Shown in pieces: positions 1-5,819 of a DNA stretch of 6,281 bases. Both the position numbers and the translations under genes were made by a program. The notes under the pieces were generated by a model. That model made no database searches, was not told the origin of the DNA, and saw only the letters and a list, made by a program, of their open reading frames with translations. This DNA is from Planctomycetaceae bacterium (GTDB taxonomy: Bacteria; Planctomycetota; Planctomycetia; Pirellulales; Thermoguttaceae). The stretch is taken from positions 1 through 6,281 of the forward strand of contig JAIRPZ010000034.1 in NCBI GenBank assembly GCA_031256755.1, written 5' to 3'. Position 1 is the first letter of the stretch, and the number at the start of each line of letters is the position of its first letter.

Positions 1-97
1 GACAGGATTCACAGGATTGTGCAGGATTTTTTATGACAAAAATACTGCCCGTCCGGCAAGGACTCCTGTCAATCCTGAAAATCTTGTAAATCCTGTT
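1..97. repeat. Inverted clusters of a CAGGATT-type short repeat
   Basis: The left cluster has three CAGGATT units starting at 3, 12 and 22. The right cluster has the reverse-complement motif AATCCTG at 71 and 89, with a one-base variant AATCTTG at 80, so its units are spaced exactly 9 bp apart. A partial unit, ACTCCTG, sits at 62-68. Positions 1-28 and 71-97 therefore form an imperfect inverted repeat around a 42-bp centre. A T-run follows each cluster (29-32 and 102-107). The left cluster may extend beyond the window. Similar CAGGATT-like intergenic repeats are common in many bacterial genomes. A link to the adjacent Rpn-family gene, as a target site or element end, is my inference. It could also be a folded RNA element or plain repeat expansion. 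Confidence 0.7.
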
Positions 98-116
98 CAA
101 ATTTTTTCTTGCTGCG

Positions 117-149
117 GTCTGCCGTCTGATGTCTGCAATCTGCTGTCTT
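117..149. repeat. Degenerate 7-bp tandem repeat (GTCTGNN)
   Basis: GTCTG occurs at 117, 124 and 131, followed by ATCTG at 138 and GTCTT at 145. The period is exactly 7 bp over five units, and the last two positions of each unit vary. The tract ends a few bases before the putative -35 box of the downstream nuclease gene. A non-multiple-of-three period fits a non-coding tract that can change length by slippage. Any effect on the promoter is speculation. Confidence 0.6.
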
Positions 150-155
150 TTCCCC

Positions 156-184
156 TTGACGTTTCCGTGTTTGTGCGGTATGAT
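156..184 (+). promoter_or_regulatory. Sigma70-like promoter for the Rpn-family gene
   Basis: TTGACG at 156-161 matches the -35 consensus at five of six bases. TATGAT at 179-184 matches the -10 consensus at five of six. The spacer (162-178) is the optimal 17 bp. A start site six to seven bases after the -10 would fall at about 190-191, on the A of the ATG at 191, which would give a leaderless message. No Shine-Dalgarno sequence is visible before that ATG, which fits this reading. It is called from sequence match only. Confidence 0.5.
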
Positions 185-190
185 TTCCGT

Positions 191-1068
191 ATGGGAACAC
201 GTAAGACAACGCCTGCAAAACCATCTTCGCGCAGCCCCGTTCCGGCAACGCGGGATACGTTTGTCCATTACCTGTTCGGAACGAAAAAGTACGAACCGAT
301 TTTGCTGTCGTTTATCAATGCCGTTTTGGAAAACGGCGGACGGTCGAAACGCTGAATCCGTTTGACCCGGCAACGTTTGTGACGGAGAAGTACACGATTC
401 TCGACGTGAAGGCGACGGACTCAAGCGGGAAGATTTTCACGATAGAGTTTCAGACGTGTGGTTATGCCTCGTTTGCGGAACGCTTGTTATATTATTGGGC
501 GCGGACTTATGCGAGGCAGTTGAGTTCGGGCAAGGACTACGGGACGTTGCAGCCGGTGGTAAGCATTGCGGTTGTCGGTTATCTGTTTTTCAAGAAATTG
601 CCGGACATTCACAATGTATTTTCGATAGTATGTGAAAACGACCCGCGGTATCGTTTGACGGATGATTTGCAGATTCACACGTTGGAGGCGGTGCCGGAGA
701 AGTTTGGCGGGTTGTCGAAGATGAAACCGGCATTGCGGCGTTGGATACAATTTTTTTACGAGGCGGACAAGAAAAGCGAGGGAGAAATGAAAACATTATT
801 GAAGGGAGATGTGGTATTGACAAGTGCTTATAAGGCGTATCAGCAATTTAATGCGGATGTGCGTTTGCGTGCGATAGATGATGCGCGGGAGCAGTATTTG
901 CACGATGTTGCGTCCCAAAAGGTGGATGCCTTCCGCGAGGGACTCGCCGAAGGCGAAGCGAAAAAAGCCGCAGAGACGGCGTGGAAATTGAAAATGATGG
1001 GTGTTTCTGCCGCGATGATTGCCGAGGCAACCGGTCTTTCGGCGGAAGAAATCAAACGTCTGCGGTAG
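191..1068 (+). pseudogene. Rpn-family PD-(D/E)XK nuclease/putative transposase, frameshifted
   Basis: This is a member of the recombination-promoting nuclease (Rpn, PDDEXK_2) family: DNA endonucleases annotated as putative transposases that promote RecA-independent recombination. The first part (ATG 191, 54 codons, stop at 353-355) carries the N-terminal family block, FVHYLFG at residues 24-30 and ILLSFINAVLEN at 37-48. The second part continues in another frame with VETLNPFDPATF from about 343 and the catalytic core. Joined, it would encode about 290 residues, a normal family length. The break lies near 335-345 and fits a net loss of one base (or 4 or 7) within a CGG-rich stretch. ATG 191 is preferred over in-frame ATG 17 because the conserved block starts soon after it and the promoter ends at it. 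A base-calling error or a decoded frameshift cannot be excluded. The family call is firm; the inactivation is likely but not proven. Confidence 0.8.
379..1068 (+). CDS. Catalytic and C-terminal fragment of the Rpn-family nuclease
   Basis: This is the longer open fragment of the frameshifted gene, 229 residues if begun at GTG 379. The frame is open further upstream, through the conserved NPFD block at 355-366. It keeps the whole PD-(D/E)XK core: Asp9 in ILDVKA (403-405), and Glu23 and Gln25 in IEFQ, the E-x-Q form of the motif typical of Rpn proteins. After a helical middle region comes an acidic/basic linker (FREGLAEGEAKK). The C-terminal tail, MMGVSAAMIAEATGLSAEEIKRL, has the usual small helical motif of the family. 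There is no ribosome binding site before 379, so independent translation is doubtful. It is more likely the remnant of a single longer protein. It converges on the minus-strand operon, with 122 bp between the stop codons. Confidence 0.6.
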   Translation: MTEKYTILDVKATDSSGKIFTIEFQTCGYASFAERLLYYWARTYARQLSSGKDYGTLQPVVSIAVVGYLFFKKLPDIHNVFSIVCENDPRYRLTDDLQIHTLEAVPEKFGGLSKMKPALRRWIQFFYEADKKSEGEMKTLLKGDVVLTSAYKAYQQFNADVRLRAIDDAREQYLHDVASQKVDAFREGLAEGEAKKAAETAWKLKMMGVSAAMIAEATGLSAEEIKRLR

Positions 1069-1182
1069 GCGTGAAAAACTGTCCCGTCGCTTAAAATCCG
1101 GCACTTTACGCGCAGCGGCAGACGGGCAACTTTATTGAAAATGCACCAGATGAACGGTGAACCGCTGCCGGGCAAAAAGCGG

Positions 1183-1207
1183 ACGGCTGATTACTGCCGT
1201 GTTTTTT
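1183..1207 (+). terminator. Weak intrinsic terminator-like hairpin
   Basis: ACGGC (1183-1187) pairs with GCCGT (1196-1200) around an 8-base loop. A run of six T follows at 1202-1207. It lies 115 bp after the Rpn-family stop codon and overlaps the last codons of the convergent hrpA-like gene. The 5-bp stem is short, so this is only a candidate. Confidence 0.3.
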
Positions 1208-3095
1208 CAAATTGTTTATCAAGACGCTGCGGAGAAACCTTGACGGCGGTTCCTAATTTTTGTGCAAAAAATGAAACACGGTATTCCTCGATCATCCACC
1301 GGAACACTGCTAATTCTGCGTCAACAATTCCCGCCGCCTCGTGCCGTTCTGCACACGCAAGATACTGCTGCCAATACCGGTTTAATTCTGTTATTGCCTG
1401 CCGATCTGCCGCTTCACCGCCGCTCCGCAACTTTTCCATCCGCAGCGGAACCGCACGAAAATAGCGGGGGAAATGCTGAAGCCAGTTCCAATCCGTGCTT
1501 ACTAAAAAACCGGACAGCGTCAGCCGGCTTAAATGTTCTGCCGCCTCCTGACCGGCAGGATGATGCCGGTTTTGTTCAACTGCACGCCGCGCCTGATGAT
1601 AAGTTTCCAGCAGCGGAACAATGATTTTCGTCACTTCCTGAACGGCAGGAACCATACCGCCGCTCTGCGCTGATGCCGGCATCGCCCTTGCAGCGATCAG
1701 CAAACCGATAGAACGGTAAAAATCGAATTCCGGCAGCCCTTGGGCATACAATTTCAACCGGTCGACATTCGGCAAATACTGAATCTGCGTTTTGATTTCC
1801 CGATGATGTTTTTCGTAGTATGCCGTTTCCGGCAGGGAAACAGCCGCGGTTTCTTTGACGGGTGCGTGTGCTTTTCGTAACGAAATAAAGTCCCGCCCTT
1901 CTCCGGCAATGCTGCCGGTTTCGTCCAGAACCCGTATGTTCATCCGCAGTTCCGGCGGCAACTGTTCCGCATTGAAATCGGCAGGAACAACAATACTTCC
2001 GGTGATCCGGGTGAGTTCTTTACAGAGTTGTCCGTCAATGTCCCCTTCGCCGAACCGGATTTTGCCGAGCAGGTCTTTGACCGTATCGGGAATCGGCACG
2101 ATTCGGCGGCGGATGTCTTTCGGCAGCGATTTGAGCATCGCCGTTATTTTTTGTTCCATTAAGCCCGGTACAAGCCAGCCGAGCCGGGCAGGATCAATCT
2201 GCCGGATTTTCTCCTGCGGAACGATCACCGTCAGACCGTCATCCGTCTCGCCGGGCGCATACCGGTAAGTAATGTCGTATTTTGTCTCCGGCGTTTGCAG
2301 TTGATCTGGAAAAGCAAACGAGTCGGCAGTTTCTGTACAAATATCGGAAAGCGTCATAAACAATTCCTGTACAGAATGTTCTTTCGCATATTTTTCCAGC
2401 GACCGGCGGTCATACACTTCGTCCGGCAGCCGATCCTGATAAAACTGATACCGGAATGATTCCGGTTTGATCATTCCGGTTTTCCGAAGTTTATCCTGAA
2501 TCTGTTTCGCCTCTTCCAGAACATGCTGATTATGGACAAAAAAAGCGGATGCTTTTTGCGGAATACAGTCCGGCGAAAAATCCCCTTCAACGAGAGCATG
2601 CTGAATAAAAATGTCTCGCGCCCGTTTCGGATCAACTGTACCGTAATTGATACGCCGTTTCGGAACGATCACAATACCGAAAAGCGAAACCTTTTCGTAA
2701 GCGTGAACATAACCGGTTTCGCTGTTCCAATGCGGTTCGTGAAAGGTCTTCTGAATGAGCTGACCGGCAAGGGATTCGATCCAGCGGTGATCAATTTGAG
2801 CGGCGATCCGCAGATACTTGCGGGCGGTTTCGAGACGTTCCGAGGCAACAATCCAATGGGGAAGCCCGGACGTTTCTGTTTCTTTCCGGTTGTCTTTGCC
2901 GGCGTTCTTTTTACCGGCGGTATTCTTTTTTTGCAGTCCGCTGCCGGGCCACAAAACAAATTTACCTCCGCCGCAGACATTGTATTCAAACCGTTCATCG
3001 CGTTGAGCGATGCCGGAAAGATTGCCGGTCAGAATTGACCGGTGCAGCGGATCGTAAATCTCGGCATAATTGCGGGACTTGGAAGGTTCACTCAT
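1191..3095 (-). CDS. Stand-alone C-terminal half of HrpA-type RNA helicase (OB-fold plus DUF3418), helicase core absent
   Basis: The protein has 634 residues and matches only the second half of HrpA, a DEAH-box RNA helicase of about 1300 residues linked to rescue of stalled ribosomes. Visible blocks are HRSILTGNLSGIAQRD (18-33) and FVLWPGSGLQKK (46-57), then a Lys-rich insert (55-75), WIVASERLETARKYLRIAAQID (81-102), EPHWNSETGYVHAYEKVSLFGIVIVPKRRINYG (120-152) and IFIQHALVEGDF (162-173). These cover the OB-fold region and the start of DUF3418. The DUF3418 body follows, with VPGLMEQKITAMLKSLPKDIRRRIVPIPD (309-337) and the near-C-terminal FRWMIEEYRVSFFAQKLGT (598-616). No Walker A, DEAH box or motif VI precedes these blocks, and the upstream DNA belongs to a UvrA-like gene. 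ATG 3095 lies in the sequence ATGAGTGA and overlaps the upstream stop by 8 bp, implying coupled translation. From remembered E. coli HrpA, about 75 residues also seem to be missing near residue 415-430. The domain call is strong. Whether it works alone, with a separate helicase, or with its UvrA-like neighbour is unknown. Confidence 0.85.
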   Translation of the reverse strand: MSEPSKSRNYAEIYDPLHRSILTGNLSGIAQRDERFEYNVCGGGKFVLWPGSGLQKKNTAGKKNAGKDNRKETETSGLPHWIVASERLETARKYLRIAAQIDHRWIESLAGQLIQKTFHEPHWNSETGYVHAYEKVSLFGIVIVPKRRINYGTVDPKRARDIFIQHALVEGDFSPDCIPQKASAFFVHNQHVLEEAKQIQDKLRKTGMIKPESFRYQFYQDRLPDEVYDRRSLEKYAKEHSVQELFMTLSDICTETADSFAFPDQLQTPETKYDITYRYAPGETDDGLTVIVPQEKIRQIDPARLGWLVPGLMEQKITAMLKSLPKDIRRRIVPIPDTVKDLLGKIRFGEGDIDGQLCKELTRITGSIVVPADFNAEQLPPELRMNIRVLDETGSIAGEGRDFISLRKAHAPVKETAAVSLPETAYYEKHHREIKTQIQYLPNVDRLKLYAQGLPEFDFYRSIGLLIAARAMPASAQSGGMVPAVQEVTKIIVPLLETYHQARRAVEQNRHHPAGQEAAEHLSRLTLSGFLVSTDWNWLQHFPRYFRAVPLRMEKLRSGGEAADRQAITELNRYWQQYLACAERHEAAGIVDAELAVFRWMIEEYRVSFFAQKLGTAVKVSPQRLDKQFEKTRQ

Positions 3096-4416
3096 TTCTT
3101 AAGTATTTTGCCGTTAAACTTTTTGTATCATTAAGTAATTCTTCAACGGTTCCCTGAAAGACGATTTGACCGCCGTCATCGCCTGCGCCGGGACCGAATT
3201 CAACAATATAATCCGCACTTCGGAGAATCTGCTCATTATGCTCAACCGCAATGACGGTGTTGCCGCGGTCGCGGAGTTGCAGAATGGATTTCAATACTTT
3301 TTCCGCTGCCGAAGGATGCAGTCCGAGTGTCGGTTCATCCAGTACGTAAAGCATCTCCGCCAGACAGGAACCGAGAACCGATGCCAGCGCAACTCTGCGC
3401 TGTTCGCCGCTGCTCAATGTTGAAAGCGGACGGTTCAGCGTCAGATGTTCCAAACCGGCATCCTGCAAAAAACGGAGCCGGCTGCGGATTTCGTCCGCCG
3501 GAAAACTGCCGGTGCTGTTTATTGTATCAAAAAACGCATCAAAAAATAAAATCAGTTCGGCAGCGGTTTTATTCAGCAGATCATCAAGCACCGGCGAATG
3601 AGGATCGGGCGAAAGATGAATGGTCTTTTTCCAATCCGTATCAAAAATTTTGGCGGTCAGCGGCGGGACATAAATATCGCAGTATTCGCAGGAAAGGGAC
3701 TGCGAAAAAAGATACGCGGTCTGATCGGTCAGAACGGTGCATTTTCCGCCGCCGTATTTCATTGCCGTTTCCAGTGATTCAATGATCCGCTCTTCTTCGG
3801 CAGATTCCCGCGTCAGCCGGTCGGCGATCAGCAGCAGATTGTCCTGATCAAAATGCGGCGGCAGCGGTTCGTCCAGTCGGAACGGAACGCCGTTTGACAA
3901 TCCCCGCAAAAATCCCTGTTCTTTCCAAACGACAGCGAATTCGGCGGCATTCTCTTCCGGCGGCGGTGAAAAAGCAATTTGAATTTTTGTTTTTGTTTCA
4001 ATAATCTGTTTTAATGTTTCCGAAATGGTCTGCGGCGAATCCGCTGTAACCGGACGTGAACATTTCGGACAAAAAACGTGACCGGAACGGGCAAAAAGCA
4101 GGGCGAGATAATCCGTGAGTTCGGTCTGATCGCCGACCGTTGACTCGGATTTTCCCGCTGCCGCCGTAACCGCAACCGCCGGCGGAATTCCCTCAAGCCG
4201 CTCCGCTGCCGGTTTTTCAATTTTTTCAAGATACCGCCGGACTGCCGGTGAAAACGTCTCAATGTACCTGCGCTGTCCTTCGGCATAAATCGTATCAAGA
4301 ACAAGCGAACTCTTTCCGCTGCCGCTTCGCCCGCAGAAAACAATCAGTTTGCCAAGCGGCAAATCAAGATCAATCTGCTTCAAATTATGAACCGCAACAC
4401 CGCGAAGAGAAATCAT
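3088..4416 (-). CDS. Half-size UvrA-like ABC ATPase (single module, UvrA N-terminal-half type)
   Basis: This 442-residue protein matches the first half of UvrA, the roughly 940-residue DNA-damage sensor of nucleotide excision repair. HNLKQIDLDLP (10-20) precedes Walker A GRSGSGKSS (29-37) and AEGQRRYIETFS (45-56). STVGDQTELTDYLALLFAR (92-110) leads into a segment matching the UvrB-binding region (about 120-225). The C-terminal part has signature LSSGEQ (334-339), Walker B LYVLDEP (356-362) and the H-loop VEH (391-393). All motifs for ATP binding and hydrolysis are present. It ends where UvrA's first half ends, with no second ATPase module. CPKC (116-119) and CEYC (243-246) remain, but the second Cys pair of the usual zinc finger and the large insert before the signature motif are gone. 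It would probably need to dimerise to form two complete ATP sites. The start is 2 bp after the LRR stop codon. It is a divergent paralogue, unlikely to be the cell's housekeeping uvrA. Confidence 0.88.
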   Translation of the reverse strand: MISLRGVAVHNLKQIDLDLPLGKLIVFCGRSGSGKSSLVLDTIYAEGQRRYIETFSPAVRRYLEKIEKPAAERLEGIPPAVAVTAAAGKSESTVGDQTELTDYLALLFARSGHVFCPKCSRPVTADSPQTISETLKQIIETKTKIQIAFSPPPEENAAEFAVVWKEQGFLRGLSNGVPFRLDEPLPPHFDQDNLLLIADRLTRESAEEERIIESLETAMKYGGGKCTVLTDQTAYLFSQSLSCEYCDIYVPPLTAKIFDTDWKKTIHLSPDPHSPVLDDLLNKTAAELILFFDAFFDTINSTGSFPADEIRSRLRFLQDAGLEHLTLNRPLSTLSSGEQRRVALASVLGSCLAEMLYVLDEPTLGLHPSAAEKVLKSILQLRDRGNTVIAVEHNEQILRSADYIVEFGPGAGDDGGQIVFQGTVEELLNDTKSLTAKYLRNE

Positions 4417-4418
4417 TG

Positions 4419-5657
4419 TTATTGACCGGTTATCAAATTTTTCATCGTTTTCATTTTCCGCAGACGGCTTATGTCTTCTTCACTTGCTCCGCAGCCGCTG
4501 ATATTTAATGTTTCCAGAGATTCCAGCGAAGTAATGATGTCGACCAGTGCCGGCTCAAAGGGATTGCCCGACAAATCCAGTGTTTTCAATTCTTTGAATT
4601 TTTTCAGGGCAGCCGCATTTTCCGCTGTTAAAAACAGATCGGCAAGCGACAGCGATTCCAGTTTCGGGCGGGAGGATTCCTCCTGACTTAATGTAACAAG
4701 AAATTCGCCGGTCGCTGTTATTCCGTATATTGAAAGGTGTTTGAGACCGGTGAATTTTTTCAGCGGTGCGAATGCGGCATCGGACAGTGTCGAATTCCTG
4801 CCGAGTTCCAGCCGGACAATTTGTTCCGCCCAGCGTTTGTTTTCGGATATTTCCGCAAATCCGGCGGCGGAAATCATCGAGTCCTCGATCATCAGATTTT
4901 TCAGCGGCAATTTGACTGCCGATTGCAAAACCGCATCGTTCACAGCAAAACCGGCCATTTTCAGCGTGTCCAGTTTCGGCATTTTTTCGAGCAGAACATA
5001 ATCCTCCGCTTTCAATGCGCTGCACTGCCGCAAATCAAGTGCCGTGATGCGGTGCGACTTTGCAATTTCCGCCAGTCCTTTACCGGTCAGGTTAAGACCG
5101 ATAGCGGCAAGCACTCTGATTTTCGGATGCGCCGCAACCGCTGCCATGCCTGCATCGGTCACATTGCCGCAGTTCCGCAGTGTGAGACGCTGGAGTTGCC
5201 GGAGTGCCGGTAAAATGACGGCAAGGTCGCTGTCCTGAACCGGCGTTTCTTTCAGAAAAAGTTCTTCGAGTTGTTTTTGTCCGGCGATTTTTCGGAAGGT
5301 CGCCGATGTAATCGTGCCGCCGGCAATGCGGAGTATTTTGAGATTCGGCAATTCCAGTGCTTGTTTCAGCACCTCGTCAGAGACCGATCCCCGCTCGTTG
5401 GCAAGATTTACGCCGGTAATTGTGCCGTTTTTATCTTTCATAACGGTACCGAGGGCGGCTTCGATGGTGCGGACAATTCCGGTGTGATCGGCGGCGGACG
5501 AAGACGGCAATTCAACTTGGTGAACGATTGGTTTATTCCTGCTGTACCAAACCGGCAACCCGATCAGCAAAGCAATCAAGATGCCGATTCCGGCAATCAG
5601 CAACATCCGCCTTCGGGAAATTGCCGCTTTTTTAGGAACTTTCGCTTGATTCGTCAT
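4419..5657 (-). CDS. Membrane-anchored leucine-rich-repeat protein
   Basis: The protein has 412 residues. A short basic N-terminus (KKAAISRRR, 9-17) is followed by one hydrophobic helix at about 18-38 and then a long soluble region. By the positive-inside rule the bulk should lie outside the cytoplasmic membrane, as a signal anchor rather than a cleaved signal peptide. From about residue 104 to the end there are about eleven leucine-rich repeats of 23-26 residues. Examples are LQRLTLRNCGNVTDAGMAAV (155-174), ITALDLRQCSALKAEDYVLL (204-223), LKTLDLSGNPFEP (357-369) and LETLNISGCG (381-390). The N/C-rich, D-A-G pattern resembles the cysteine-containing/GALA-like class common in planctomycetes. 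These repeats usually mediate protein binding; no enzyme domain is visible. GGAG at 5665-5668 lies 7 bases before ATG 5657, supporting the start. It is the first gene of the operon, and its ligand is unknown. Confidence 0.85.
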   Translation of the reverse strand: MTNQAKVPKKAAISRRRMLLIAGIGILIALLIGLPVWYSRNKPIVHQVELPSSSAADHTGIVRTIEAALGTVMKDKNGTITGVNLANERGSVSDEVLKQALELPNLKILRIAGGTITSATFRKIAGQKQLEELFLKETPVQDSDLAVILPALRQLQRLTLRNCGNVTDAGMAAVAAHPKIRVLAAIGLNLTGKGLAEIAKSHRITALDLRQCSALKAEDYVLLEKMPKLDTLKMAGFAVNDAVLQSAVKLPLKNLMIEDSMISAAGFAEISENKRWAEQIVRLELGRNSTLSDAAFAPLKKFTGLKHLSIYGITATGEFLVTLSQEESSRPKLESLSLADLFLTAENAAALKKFKELKTLDLSGNPFEPALVDIITSLESLETLNISGCGASEEDISRLRKMKTMKNLITGQ

Positions 5658-5664
5658 TTATTAT

Positions 5665-5668
5665 CTCC
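5665..5668 (-). promoter_or_regulatory. Ribosome binding site of the LRR gene
   Basis: GGAG on the minus strand lies 7 bases upstream of ATG 5657. It is the only clear Shine-Dalgarno sequence in the operon. The two downstream genes lack a strong one and start 2 bp after, or 8 bp inside, the previous gene, as expected if they depend on translational coupling. Confidence 0.65.
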
Positions 5669-5702
5669 GAAATTGTCTGTCATTGGGCTTATTCCATAAC
5701 CT

Positions 5703-5732
5703 ATTATAATGTAAAAATAAGGGAAGAGTCGA
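5703..5732 (-). promoter_or_regulatory. Putative sigma70-like promoter of the LRR-uvrA-like-hrpA-like operon
   Basis: A perfect TATAAT occupies 5703-5708 on the minus strand. TCGACT at 5727-5732 (four of six to TTGACA) lies 18 bp upstream, across an A/T-rich spacer. Transcription would begin near 5696, giving an untranslated leader of about 39 bases that contains the GGAG site. The -10 region sits in an ATTATAAT palindrome, so a TATAAT also reads on the plus strand, but with a poorer -35 and no gene ahead of it. Confidence 0.42.
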
Positions 5733-5819
5733 GGAAGGGGACGCGGTGCTATTAAAGATGTCTTGAAAAGATAAGGGTTCTCAATGGAATCCGAGACTCA
5801 ATGAGCAACGCTCTGCCGC

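Noticed and set aside
1..97. CRISPR-like short repeats
   Set aside because: Units are only 7-10 bp, with no unique spacers of 30 bp or so, and the clusters are inverted relative to each other. No cas gene is present.
329..350. Programmed -1 ribosomal frameshift in the Rpn-family gene
   Set aside because: The correct direction would be -1, but no good X XXY YYZ heptamer lies in the zero frame (GGAAAAC fits only in the second codon). A slip there would not rebuild the expected family sequence as well as a simple base loss would.
1074..1126. Minus-strand terminator for the operon, from CCCGTC (1083-1088) and GACGGG (1121-1126) with an A5 run at 1074-1078
   Set aside because: The loop is 32 bases and the T-run on the transcript is short and set back from the stem, so it is too weak to call.
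2523..3038. A 171-codon open frame on the plus strand
   Set aside because: It lies wholly inside the hrpA-like gene on the other strand. It shows no family motifs or ribosome binding site, so it is a shadow frame.
3088..4416. Housekeeping uvrA truncated by deletion and joined to a truncated hrpA
   Set aside because: A single deletion would not leave a clean end of the first UvrA module, a new stop, and a well-placed new start just before the first conserved HrpA block. The internal loss of the zinc/insert segment also points to a diverged paralogue. It is not fully excluded.
5658..5819. Small RNA, tRNA or terminator in the gap between the LRR gene and the right-edge gene
   Set aside because: Apart from the promoter-like boxes I see only a 7-bp direct repeat CTCAATG (5780-5786 and 5797-5803) and a 4-bp TCTC/GAGA stem with no T-run. 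Both are within chance.
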